The position numbers and the translations under genes were made by a program. From positions 1-40,948 of the forward strand of contig CAJUIM010000013.1 of assembly GCA_910586275.1 (NCBI GenBank): a stretch of 40,948 nt of DNA, written 5' to 3'. The DNA comes from an uncultured Lachnospiraceae bacterium. GTDB lineage: Bacteria; Bacillota; Clostridia; Lachnospirales; Lachnospiraceae. Below, one piece after another: positions 33,049-40,948 of the stretch (the stretch's first letter is position 1; each line of letters opens with the position of its first letter). The notes beneath the pieces are model-generated. The model was not told where the DNA came from. It was given only the letters and a program-made list of their open reading frames with translations, and ran no database searches.

Positions 33049-34101
33049 ATGCACAGGGAACATACGAAGACAGTACAGATCGGGAACAGGGTAATCGGCG
33101 GAGGGAATCCGGTGCTGATACAGTCCATGACAAATACGAGGACGGAGGATGTGGAAGCCACGGTAGCGCAGATTCACAGGCTGGAGGCTGCCGGGTGTGA
33201 AATCATACGGTGCACGGTTCCGAATCAGGAAGCGGCGCAGGCCATCGGGGAGATTAAGAAGCAGATAGCAATTCCATTGGTGGCGGATATTCATTTTGAC
33301 TATAAAATGGCAATTGCGGCAATGGAGAACGGGGCGGATAAGATAAGGATCAATCCCGGCAATATCGGCGGTAAGGAGAAGGTGGCTCAGGTAGTGCAGG
33401 CGGCCAGGGAACGGAACATCCCCATAAGGGTAGGGGTGAACAGCGGCTCGCTGGAAAAGGAACTGATAGAAAAGTACGGGGGAGTTACGGCAGCAGGCAT
33501 TGTGGAGAGTGCATTGGACAAGGTTGGGATGATAGAGGAACTGGGATATGACAATCTTGTGATCAGCATTAAATCCTCGGATGTTTTAATGTGCATTAAA
33601 GCACATGAGATATTGGCGGAAAAGACGAATTACCCGCTGCATGTGGGGATTACGGAGTCAGGGACGCTGACCAGCGGAAATATCAAGTCGGGTATTGGGC
33701 TGGGGGTTATTTTGTATCAGGGAATCGGAGATACGGTCAGGGTATCGCTGACCGGGGATCCGGCAGAGGAAATTAAGTCTGCCAAGCTGATTCTGCGGAC
33801 TTTGGGTCTGCGTAAAGGCGGCATAGAGGTGGTATCCTGCCCAACCTGCGGACGGACAAAGATTGATTTGATCGGATTGGCAAACCGGGTAGAAGAAATG
33901 GTGGCGGATATTCCGCTGGACATCAAAGTAGCGGTGATGGGATGCGCGGTAAACGGCCCGGGTGAGGCGAAAGAGGCCGACATCGGAATTGCCGGAGGCA
34001 TCGGGGAAGGACTTCTGATTAAAAAAGGGGAAATTGTGAGGAAAGTACCGGAGCAGGAACTGCTTTCCGTTCTGCGGGAAGAACTGCTCCATTGGTCGTA
34101 A
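33049..34101 (+). CDS. ispG: 4-hydroxy-3-methylbut-2-enyl diphosphate synthase (GcpE)
   Basis: This 350-residue [4Fe-4S] enzyme of the MEP pathway converts MEcPP to HMBPP. The TIM barrel carries VLIQSMTNTRTEDV, LVADIHFDYKMA and INPGNIGG. The cluster ligands are Cys264 and Cys267 (SCPTCGRT), Cys299 and Glu306 (MGCAVNGPGEAKEADIGIAGG). These match the one-domain bacterial form. AGGGAGG (33034-33040) lies upstream of the ATG. It precedes polC by about 60 bp, the usual Clostridia order. Confidence 0.97.
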   Translation: MHREHTKTVQIGNRVIGGGNPVLIQSMTNTRTEDVEATVAQIHRLEAAGCEIIRCTVPNQEAAQAIGEIKKQIAIPLVADIHFDYKMAIAAMENGADKIRINPGNIGGKEKVAQVVQAARERNIPIRVGVNSGSLEKELIEKYGGVTAAGIVESALDKVGMIEELGYDNLVISIKSSDVLMCIKAHEILAEKTNYPLHVGITESGTLTSGNIKSGIGLGVILYQGIGDTVRVSLTGDPAEEIKSAKLILRTLGLRKGGIEVVSCPTCGRTKIDLIGLANRVEEMVADIPLDIKVAVMGCAVNGPGEAKEADIGIAGGIGEGLLIKKGEIVRKVPEQELLSVLREELLHWS

Positions 34102-34161
34102 AGTCTGCTGTGAACTGCCGCTAGGGACGGTTCCTGCGGAAAGCTGTAGAAAGAAAGTTGG

Positions 34162-37100
34162 TTGGCCGTGAAAAAATTTTTTGATGTATTTCCTTCGCTT
34201 ACTTTAGAGGATAAGGCACGGGATTTGTTTGCGCAGGTTGAAGTGGAACGGATTTCCGCCACCAAACGGAAAGACTTCCTCCGCATTTATATTTTGAGCG
34301 AAAGGCTGATAGAGAAAGAGCATATACTGAAAGCGGAGGAAACTATGAAAAGGCAGCTGTTTCCCGGTTTTCCCATGGTAATAAAGATATATGAGAAGTA
34401 TCGTCTTTCTTCCCAGTATAATCCGGAAAAGTTTACGGATCTATACCGGAACAGCATTTTGCTGGAACTGAAGGAATATAGCCCGGTAGAGTACAATGTG
34501 TTTAAGCATGCGGATATTTCCTACCCGGAGGAAAACCGGCTGCTGCTTACGATAGAGGATTCGGTTCCGGCCAGAAGCAGGGCGGATGAATTGGTAAGGA
34601 TTTTGGATAAGATTTATAACGAGAGATGCGGTTTCCGGGTGGATATAGGGGTAGATTATAAAGAAAGCAAAGCAGGGAAGCATAGAGAAGAGGATGATCT
34701 GAGGATTGCCAGACAGATAGCGGAAATCAGCGCACGGGCATTCGGAGGCCGGCCGGCGGCGGGAGGGGAGGACGGCATTTCCGGGGCTGTCATGCCCGAA
34801 AAGAGCGGCAGCCCGTCCGGTCAGGGAGCGGCCGGCAGCCGTACCGAAAAAGTTCTGTCCGGCATGGCGCCGGGAGGCGGCGGAAAAAGTCCGTCCGGCA
34901 TGGCATCCGGTGACGGCATCGGAACGGGCGTGTCCGGGAAGGGCGGCGAAAGGGGAACCGGGAAGGGAGAGCAGCCTTTTCCGGCAGCTGCGGCAAAGGG
35001 CGGCATGATGAAACAGAACGAATCCGGCGGCAGGGGAGGTTTCCGTGCCGGACGCGGGCAGGATCGGGCGGACTTCAAACGTGCCGTGAAGCGTTCCGAT
35101 AACCCGGATGTGGTATACGGGCGTGACTTTGACGATGCGGCGATGAATATTGAGGACATTATCGGAGAAATCGGCGAGGTGGTTATACGGGGGAAGATTA
35201 TCAGTTCCGACAAGCGGGAAATAAAAAACGAGAAAACAATCCTCTTTTTTGATATTACTGATTATACGGATACGCTGACCTTTAAGATTTTTGCCGGCAA
35301 CGATCAGGTGGCGGAAATTCAGCAGGGGATTTATAAAGGCGCTTTTGTAAAAATAAAGGGAATGGCTGTCATTGACAAGTTTGACAATGAACTGACGATC
35401 GGTTCCATTGCCGGAGTTAAAAAAATACCGGATTTCACTACGGCCCGTTCCGATAACAGCGTGAGGAAAAGGGTAGAACTCCACTGTCATACGAAAATGA
35501 GCGATATGGACGGGGTGTCGGAAGCAAAAGATATTGTTAAGCGGGCCTATAAATGGGGGCATCCGGCCATTGCCATTACGGATCATGGAGTGGTTCAGTC
35601 ATTTCCCGACGCCAATCATGTATGGGAGGACTTGTGGAAGGCGGAGAAAGGGAAAAGAAAAGAAGCCGGGGAGGCGGAACCGGATAAACAGGACTTTTTT
35701 AAAGTAATCTACGGAATGGAAGCTTATCTTGTGGACGATCTGAAAGAAATCGTGACGGGCGACAGGGGGCAGGATTTCCGAAGTGCTTTCGTGGTATTCG
35801 ACATTGAAACAACCGGATTTTCACCCGTAAACAACCGGATTATTGAAATCGGCGCAGTAAAAGTGGCGGACGGGGAGATTAAGGGCAGGTATTCCGCCTT
35901 TGTGAATCCGGAAGTGCCGATTCCTTTTGAAATAGAGAAACTGACGGGAATCAATGACGAGATGGTGATGGATGCGGCTAAGATTGAGGCTGTACTGCCG
36001 GAATTTCTGGAGTTCTGTCAGGATGCCGTGCTGGTAGCGCACAATGCCAATTTTGATATGAGTTTCATTATGGAGAATGCGGCAAGGCTGGGCATGCAGA
36101 GGGCATTTACTTATGTGGACACGGTGGGGATTGCCAGAGTGCTGCTGCCTCATCAGGCGAAGCACACCTTGGATGCGGTGGCGAAGACTTTGGGCGTTTC
36201 GCTGGAGAATCATCACCGTGCCGTGGATGATGCGGAGGCAACGGCAGAGATTTTCCTGAAGTTTATCCCCATGCTGAAAGAGAAGGGAGCGGATACGCTG
36301 AAAAAAGTGAATGCTTTAGGCGATTCCAATCCGGACATTGTGAAGAAGCTGCCGTCTTACCATGCAATTATTCTGGCAAAAAACGATACGGGAAGGGTAA
36401 ACTTATACCGTCTTGTGTCCGAGTCCCATCTGACTTATTTCAGCAAAAGGCCGAGAGTGCCGAAGAGCCTGCTGATAAAATGCCGGGAGGGCCTGATTTT
36501 GGGGAGTGCCTGTGAAGCGGGAGAACTGTACCGCGCACTTCTGGAAGGGAAGCCGGATGCGGAAATTGCCCGATTGGTAAATTTTTATGACTATTTGGAA
36601 ATTCAGCCTACCGGCAACAATAAATTCATGATTGCATCCGAGAAGATACCGGATGTCAATTCCTTGGAAGACATTGAAAATATAAACAGGAGAATCGTGG
36701 AATTGGGGGAGCAGTTCCGCAAACCGGTAGTCGCTACCTGCGATGTGCATTTTCTGGATCCGGAAGATGAGGTATACCGAAGGATCATTATGGCAGGTAA
36801 AGGGTTTGCGGATTCGGACAATCAGGCACCGCTGTATCTGCGTACTACCGAGGAGATGCTGGAGGAATTTGCTTATCTGGGCAGCGATAAGGCGGAAGAG
36901 GTGGTCATTACCAATACAAATCTGATTGCGGACATGGTGGAAACTATGGCGCCGGTGCGTCCGGATAAATGTGCGCCGGTCATTCCCGACAGCGATAAGA
37001 CATTGACGGATATCTGTTATAACAAAGCGCATGAAATTTACGGGGAAGAACTGCCGGAGATTGTGGAGGCACGGCTGAAGCGGGAACTGCATTCCATCAT

Positions 37101-38868
37101 TACCAACGGGTTTGCGGTCATGTATATCATTGCCCAGAAACTGGTATGGAAGTCGGTGGAGGACGGTTATCTGGTGGGTTCCCGCGGTTCCGTAGGTTCC
37201 TCTTTTGTGGCGACGATGGCGGGGATTACGGAAGTAAACCCGTTAAGCCCTCACTATTATTGCAGCAAATGCCATTACAGTGATTTCGATTCCGAAGAGG
37301 TGAAAGCTTATGGCGGCCGGGCGGGCTGCGATATGCCGGATAAGATTTGCCCGGTCTGCGGTGCGCCGCTGAAGAAGGACGGTTTTGACATCCCGTTTGA
37401 GACTTTTTTGGGATTTAAGGGAGATAAGGAGCCGGATATTGACCTGAATTTCTCCGGAGAGTATCAAAGTAAGGCACATAAATATACGGAAGTGATTTTC
37501 GGAGCCGGGCAGACTTACCGGGCCGGGACAATCGGCACGCTGGCGGATAAGACGGCGTTCGGCTATGTGAAGAGATACTATGAGGAACGGGGAAAGCATA
37601 AACGGACTTGCGAGATTAACCGGATTGTGACGGGCTGTACCGGTATCCGGAGGAGCACGGGACAGCATCCGGGCGGCATAATCGTGCTGCCTCTTGGGGA
37701 AGACATTAACTCTTTTACGCCGGTGCAGCATCCCGCCAACGATATGTCCACGGATATTGTGACGACACATTTTGACTACCATTCCATTGACCATAACCTG
37801 CTGAAGCTGGATATCTTAGGGCATGATGATCCCACCATGATCCGTATGCTGCAGGATTTGACGGGGATTGACCCGGTTACCATTCCGTTGGATGACAGAC
37901 AAGTCATGTCGCTGTTTAAGAATACGGAGGCGCTGGGCATTATGCCGGAGCAGATCGGGGGATGTAAGCTGGGTGCATTGGGCATCCCGGAGTTCGGCAC
38001 GGAATTTGCCATGCAGATGCTGATTGACACGAAGCCCCAGGCTTTTTCCGATTTGGTCCGGATTGCCGGGTTGGCTCATGGAACGGATGTATGGCTGGGC
38101 AATGCGCAGACGTTGATTCAGGAAGGGACGGCGACTATTTCCACGGCAATTTGTACCCGGGACGATATTATGGTATACTTAATCGGAATGGGAGTGGAGA
38201 GTTCCCTGGCGTTTACCATAATGGAAAGCGTCCGTAAGGGCAAGGGGCTGAAACCGGAGATGGAAGAGGCCATGAAAGCGGCGGATGTGCCGGATTGGTA
38301 TATTTGGTCCTGCAAAAAGATTAAATATATGTTTCCGAAAGCCCATGCGGCGGCATATGTCATGATGGCATGGCGCATTGCTTACTGCAAAATCAATTAT
38401 CCGCTGGCTTTCTATGCCGCATTTTTCAGTATCCGTGCCTCGGCTTTTTCTTATGAACTGATGTGTCAGGGCAAGGAGCATCTGGAGAAAGTCATGGCAG
38501 ACTATAAGCAGAGAATGGATACTCTCTCCAAGAAGGAGCAGGATTCGTACCGTGACATGAAGCTGGTACAGGAAATGTATGCCAGAGGCTTTGAATTTGT
38601 GCCCATCGATATCTTTTCCGCGCAGTCCAGACTATTCCAGATTGTGGAAGGGAAACTGATGCCGTCGCTGAACAGTATCGACGGACTGGGGGAAAAAGCG
38701 GCGGATTCCATAGTGGAAGCGGCCAAGGACGGGGCTTTTCTATCCAAGGATGACTTCCGCGAAAGGGCGAAGGTGTCTAAGACAATTGTGGACTTAATGA
38801 GCACATTGAATCTTCTTGGAAATTTACCTGAGTCAAATCAGATAAGTTTATTTGATTTTGTGTCATAA
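34162..38868 (+). CDS. polC: DNA polymerase III alpha subunit, PolC type
   Basis: This 1568-residue replicative polymerase has its own proofreading exonuclease. In order: an N-terminal domain (about 1-190); a Gly/Ser/Lys-rich low-complexity insert (about 193-309); an OB fold (about 330-425); PHP start VELHCHTKMSDMDG (about 437); an inserted DEDDh exonuclease beginning VVFDIETTGF (about 544) with HNANFDMSF and HHRAVDDAEAT; PHP remainder; and the palm/fingers with GSRGSVGSSF (about 1003), the zinc Cys pairs CSKC...CPVCG (about 1033-1072) and EPDIDLNFSGEYQ (about 1090). Usual length is near 1440, and the insert explains most of the excess. The start is TTG 34162 or GTG 34168, neither with a strong ribosome site. 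Confidence 0.96.
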   Translation: MAVKKFFDVFPSLTLEDKARDLFAQVEVERISATKRKDFLRIYILSERLIEKEHILKAEETMKRQLFPGFPMVIKIYEKYRLSSQYNPEKFTDLYRNSILLELKEYSPVEYNVFKHADISYPEENRLLLTIEDSVPARSRADELVRILDKIYNERCGFRVDIGVDYKESKAGKHREEDDLRIARQIAEISARAFGGRPAAGGEDGISGAVMPEKSGSPSGQGAAGSRTEKVLSGMAPGGGGKSPSGMASGDGIGTGVSGKGGERGTGKGEQPFPAAAAKGGMMKQNESGGRGGFRAGRGQDRADFKRAVKRSDNPDVVYGRDFDDAAMNIEDIIGEIGEVVIRGKIISSDKREIKNEKTILFFDITDYTDTLTFKIFAGNDQVAEIQQGIYKGAFVKIKGMAVIDKFDNELTIGSIAGVKKIPDFTTARSDNSVRKRVELHCHTKMSDMDGVSEAKDIVKRAYKWGHPAIAITDHGVVQSFPDANHVWEDLWKAEKGKRKEAGEAEPDKQDFFKVIYGMEAYLVDDLKEIVTGDRGQDFRSAFVVFDIETTGFSPVNNRIIEIGAVKVADGEIKGRYSAFVNPEVPIPFEIEKLTGINDEMVMDAAKIEAVLPEFLEFCQDAVLVAHNANFDMSFIMENAARLGMQRAFTYVDTVGIARVLLPHQAKHTLDAVAKTLGVSLENHHRAVDDAEATAEIFLKFIPMLKEKGADTLKKVNALGDSNPDIVKKLPSYHAIILAKNDTGRVNLYRLVSESHLTYFSKRPRVPKSLLIKCREGLILGSACEAGELYRALLEGKPDAEIARLVNFYDYLEIQPTGNNKFMIASEKIPDVNSLEDIENINRRIVELGEQFRKPVVATCDVHFLDPEDEVYRRIIMAGKGFADSDNQAPLYLRTTEEMLEEFAYLGSDKAEEVVITNTNLIADMVETMAPVRPDKCAPVIPDSDKTLTDICYNKAHEIYGEELPEIVEARLKRELHSIITNGFAVMYIIAQKLVWKSVEDGYLVGSRGSVGSSFVATMAGITEVNPLSPHYYCSKCHYSDFDSEEVKAYGGRAGCDMPDKICPVCGAPLKKDGFDIPFETFLGFKGDKEPDIDLNFSGEYQSKAHKYTEVIFGAGQTYRAGTIGTLADKTAFGYVKRYYEERGKHKRTCEINRIVTGCTGIRRSTGQHPGGIIVLPLGEDINSFTPVQHPANDMSTDIVTTHFDYHSIDHNLLKLDILGHDDPTMIRMLQDLTGIDPVTIPLDDRQVMSLFKNTEALGIMPEQIGGCKLGALGIPEFGTEFAMQMLIDTKPQAFSDLVRIAGLAHGTDVWLGNAQTLIQEGTATISTAICTRDDIMVYLIGMGVESSLAFTIMESVRKGKGLKPEMEEAMKAADVPDWYIWSCKKIKYMFPKAHAAAYVMMAWRIAYCKINYPLAFYAAFFSIRASAFSYELMCQGKEHLEKVMADYKQRMDTLSKKEQDSYRDMKLVQEMYARGFEFVPIDIFSAQSRLFQIVEGKLMPSLNSIDGLGEKAADSIVEAAKDGAFLSKDDFRERAKVSKTIVDLMSTLNLLGNLPESNQISLFDFVS

Positions 38869-38880
38869 GTATAGTATAAT
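38852..38880 (+). promoter_or_regulatory. Promoter of the CheX-like/CheY pair
   Basis: TTGATT (38852-38857, inside the end of polC), 17-bp spacer, and TATAAT (38875-38880), 34 bp before the start codon. Confidence 0.65.
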
Positions 38881-38914
38881 AGAATGAATTCTATTTTAAG
38901 CGTGGAGGGTACAT

Positions 38915-39805
38915 ATGTTTAATCAGATTTTTGGTAGATTTCTTTTGGAACAAAAGTTGATTTCTTCTGAGCAGTGGACAGAAATACAAGAAGACCAGAA
39001 AAAGACAAGAGTGAAACTGGGTCTGATTGCTGTCAGCGAAAAACTGCTCTCACAGGAACAGGCTGATAAAATCAATAGGAAACAGGCACTGGAGGATAAG
39101 CGGTTTGGCGATATTGCGGTAGAGATGGGGTTTCTGACTGAGAGTCAGGTAGGGCGGCTTCTGAAGCTGCAGGGCAATCCATATCTGTCCTTTGTTCAGG
39201 CAGCAACGGAATTGGGCATTATGACGATTGCGGAAGTGGAAGCTGCCATGAATTTATATCAGCAGGCCAACGGTTTCACGAATACGGATATGGAGGATTT
39301 CAGAAGCGGGGATGTGGACCGTATGATACCGCTTTATGTCAGAAGTTCCAAGCCGATTTCAGCCGGATTGGTAGGTGTCATGATCCGTACGATGATTCGT
39401 CTTATTGACAGCGATATCTTAGTGGAAGCTTCTTATACGGCGGACAGCTTGGAATTCCAGAATCTTGCCATGCAGGAAGTGGAAGGGGAACATTCCATTC
39501 TGCTTGGGCTTGCCGGAGAGGGAAACAATCTTCTTGCCGTGGCGGAGACTTTCGGCAGGGAAGAGTTCGGAAGCATGGATTTATTTGCATTTGACTCTGT
39601 CTGTGAGTTTATTAACTGTGTCAACGGGCTGTATGCATCGGAACTGAGCCTGCGGAATGTTCAGGTGGATATGGTTCCCCCCACATTTTATCAGGGCGGG
39701 CGTGTGACGGTAGAGGACAAATTGCTTATCGTTCCGATTTATGTTCAGGGCCGTAAAATCCGTATTGTGATTGCAGCGGACACCGACGTTAAGATTGAAG
39801 TATAA
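38915..39805 (+). CDS. CheX-like phosphatase fused to an N-terminal helical domain
   Basis: This is a 296-residue protein. The C-terminal part (about 140-296) resembles CheX. Its key feature is the E-x-x-N-x-x-x-G pattern in FDSVCEFINCVNGLYASEL, where CheX/CheC/FliY phosphatases carry the Glu and Asn that help hydrolyse the CheY acyl phosphate. The N-terminal part (about 1-130) is helical with two similar stretches, FGRFLLEQKLISSEQW and FGDIAVEMGFLTESQV, resembling the MshEN/GspE N-terminal fold; this match is by eye only. CGTGGAGGG lies upstream. A cheY gene follows 27 bp later, so it probably dephosphorylates that CheY. Confidence 0.75.
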   Translation: MFNQIFGRFLLEQKLISSEQWTEIQEDQKKTRVKLGLIAVSEKLLSQEQADKINRKQALEDKRFGDIAVEMGFLTESQVGRLLKLQGNPYLSFVQAATELGIMTIAEVEAAMNLYQQANGFTNTDMEDFRSGDVDRMIPLYVRSSKPISAGLVGVMIRTMIRLIDSDILVEASYTADSLEFQNLAMQEVEGEHSILLGLAGEGNNLLAVAETFGREEFGSMDLFAFDSVCEFINCVNGLYASELSLRNVQVDMVPPTFYQGGRVTVEDKLLIVPIYVQGRKIRIVIAADTDVKIEV

Positions 39806-39832
39806 TATGTGGAAGCGGAGGAGGATTAGGTT

Positions 39833-40219
39833 ATGGCTAGAGTATTGATTGTAGATGATTCCAGAACATCACGCAGGATGTTGAAACAGGTATTGACGGA
39901 AGCCGGGTATGAAATTGCGGGAGAGGCGGCAAACGGAGAAGAGGGAGTGCTGATGTACAGGGAACTGAAGCCGGATGCCGTCACAATGGATATTACTATG
40001 CCGGTAATGAACGGATTGGAAGCTCTGATCTGTATTAAGAAGGAAGATGACGATGCAAAAGTCATTATGGTAACGGCGGCAGGGCAGAAAGAGAAGATGG
40101 TGACGGCAATCAAGGAAGGGGCGGATGATTTTATTGCGAAGCCTTTTGAGCCGGAACAGGTAGTGGATGCCCTGAATTATGTCCTGCGGGATAAAAATAA
40201 AAAAAATGAAGAAAATTAA
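39833..40219 (+). CDS. cheY: CheY-type single-domain response regulator
   Basis: This 128-residue receiver-only protein has Asp8-Asp9, phospho-acceptor Asp53 in TMDITMP, the Thr of VTAAG and Lys in AKPF. There is no output domain. The C-terminus ends in a Lys/Asn/Glu-rich tail. GCGGAGGAGG lies upstream. It is co-transcribed with the CheX-like gene, while cheB and the short cheA lie 15 kb away. The organism's flagellar status cannot be judged here, so the target may be a flagellar switch or something else. Confidence 0.9.
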   Translation: MARVLIVDDSRTSRRMLKQVLTEAGYEIAGEAANGEEGVLMYRELKPDAVTMDITMPVMNGLEALICIKKEDDDAKVIMVTAAGQKEKMVTAIKEGADDFIAKPFEPEQVVDALNYVLRDKNKKNEEN

Positions 40220-40227
40220 AAAAAGGG

Positions 40228-40306
40228 CTTGCATTATTTGGCATTTTGTTATAGAATAAACAAGTCGGCAAATGAATGGGAGATAAGAACTGACTTATTC
40301 ATTTGC
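40228..40306 (+). promoter_or_regulatory. tRNA promoter and upstream hairpin
   Basis: TTGCAT (40228-40233), 17-bp spacer, TAGAAT (40251-40256) is a plausible promoter for the tRNA. Between it and the tRNA is a 10-bp perfect inverted repeat GCAAATGAAT/ATTCATTTGC (40268-40277, 40297-40306), ending six bases before the mature tRNA. This may be a processing signal in the precursor. Confidence 0.5.
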
Positions 40307-40312
40307 GAATGT

Positions 40313-40384
40313 GGCTCGTTGGTCAAGCGGTCAAGACGCCGCCCTCTCACGGCGGAAACAGGGGTTCGATTCCCCTACGAGCTG
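40313..40384 (+). tRNA. tRNA-Glu (anticodon CTC)
   Basis: This is a cloverleaf of 72 nt. The acceptor is GGCTCGT/ACGAGCT, and the D arm is GTC...GAC. The anticodon stem CCGCC/GGCGG carries loop CTCTCAC (anticodon CTC), and the T arm is AGGGG-TTCGATT-CCCCT. Discriminator G73 fits Glu. CCA is not encoded. The first pair is G1-U72 rather than the usual G1-C72. No other tRNA is beside it. Confidence 0.92.
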
Positions 40385-40500
40385 TTGACTGTTTTTAAAA
40401 CAGCCCAACCCTAAAGAATGCTGGAAACCCTGATATTAAGTGGTTTGTGGCATTTTTTATTTGCTGAAAAAGGGAAATATGTAATATGTAGCTTCCGCCA

Positions 40501-40544
40501 AATAAAAAAGTGCAAAGCCCTTGATCATTCAATAGACTTTACAC
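40501..40544 (-). terminator. Terminator of the 52-codon gene
   Basis: On the minus strand the stem GTGTAAAG/CTTTGCAC (one G-T pair) is followed by TTTTTTATT. It lies about 33 bp past the stop of the small gene at 40577-40735. Confidence 0.7.
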
Positions 40545-40576
40545 CCTTTTGGCTATTGGCTCTGTGGTTGTGATTA

Positions 40577-40735
40577 CTAATCCTCAAGTGTTTGTTGTAG
40601 ATTGTCTGCTACTTTTTGTAACTTTTCCTTTTCTTTGCTGTCTGCCATAGTTTCAATAACTTCTTTTATATCATCAAGTATAAATCTTATGAAACCATTA
40701 AATTGTTTATCAGTCAATCCCATATCTGTTACCAT
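40577..40735 (-). CDS. Small protein of 52 residues, unknown function
   Basis: The protein begins MVTDMGLTDKQFNGFIRF and ends in DNLQQTLED. It is acidic/basic mixed, probably all helical, with a coiled-coil-like second half (KEKEKLQKVADNLQQ). GGTGGAAGG lies directly upstream of the ATG, and its own terminator follows (40501-40544), so this looks like a real gene. The composition is more AT-rich than its neighbours, which suggests acquired DNA. Its style (GLTDKQF start) resembles small proteins I associate with Firmicutes mobile elements, but this is recollection, not a search. It lies beside a tRNA gene and a MITE fragment. Confidence 0.7.
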   Translation of the reverse strand: MVTDMGLTDKQFNGFIRFILDDIKEVIETMADSKEKEKLQKVADNLQQTLED

Positions 40736-40787
40736 CCTTCCACCGCCTTTTTGATTGATAGTATTTACTAATAGTATGGATTGCTAC

Positions 40788-40844
40788 TTGCTTTCCGGCA
40801 GATGTGCGTTACAATTTGTGGGAGATTTGTGCCAAAGGAAGGGC
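40788..40844 (-). mobile_element. MITE fragment, copy 3
   Basis: About 57 bp match the right part of the MITE family (as in 20724-20883) in reverse orientation, including AGATGTGCGTTACAATTTGT and GGAGATTTGTGCCAAAGGAA. Similarity stops after AAGGGC. The outer end with GAGCGTG is missing. It appears to be a decayed remnant. Confidence 0.75.
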
Positions 40845-40948
40845 TGAAGGATGGTTTCCAAGTATTGTAACAGTTCAGCCTGAATGTAATGTGGGGAGGC
40901 GGACGCCCGTGCGCGAGTTTTTTTAGTGGCCGGCAGCAGCGGAACTGC
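40845..40948. other. Window end, no gene seen
   Basis: About 100 bp with no supported gene or clear repeat. A GC-rich stretch followed by T7 (about 40889-40925) could be the edge of another repeat or terminator, but no stem is convincing. Confidence 0.4.

Overview
The window reads as chromosomal DNA of a gut-type Clostridia, most likely Lachnospiraceae. Supporting signs are strong AGGAGG-type ribosome binding sites, the pyrH-frr-uppS-cdsA-dxr-rseP-ispG-polC gene order, a PolC-type replicase, and a YesM/YesN two-component system beside LplA/B/C-type sugar transporters. A large-genome genus such as Eisenbergiella is possible, but the genus is a guess.

Region 1 (1-1470) holds a partial palindromic repeat, a candidate small RNA on the minus strand with its own promoter and terminator, and a secreted Thr-Asp-repeat protein. 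Region 2 (1488-20526) is a glycan-use locus. It has a divergent GH31 alpha-xylosidase, a YesM sensor kinase, two permeases, a lipoprotein binding protein broken by one frameshift, a YesN/AraC regulator on the opposite strand, a second binding protein, then a GH42 beta-galactosidase, GH29 alpha-L-fucosidase and GH3 beta-glucosidase. The four enzyme activities match the linkages of fucosylated xyloglucan oligosaccharides, which I infer to be the substrate. No endo-glucanase is present, so imported oligosaccharides are the likely input.

Region 3 (20527-21530) is made almost entirely of nested palindromic repeats. Region 4 (21594-24749) holds a thymidylate kinase, a CheB and a short CheA without a CheW-like domain. 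Region 5 (24832-38868) is the housekeeping block pyrH, frr, uppS, cdsA, dxr, rseP, ispG, polC, interrupted after rseP by a second copy of the small RNA, another palindrome, and a PP2C phosphatase/Ser-Thr kinase pair. Region 6 (38915-40948) has a CheX-like protein, a CheY, tRNA-Glu(CTC), a 52-codon minus-strand gene and a repeat fragment.

The most unusual content is non-coding. (a) Three long palindromes share an invariant asymmetric core, but each has its own long inverted arms of up to 136 perfectly matched bp. (b) A TA-flanked MITE family has one copy nested in the loop of a palindrome and another between a promoter and a ribosome binding site. (c) Two candidate small RNAs share an identical hairpin that presents a UUCCCC loop. 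(d) A split chemosensory gene set (CheB, short CheA, CheX-like, CheY) has no receptor, CheW or CheR in the window.
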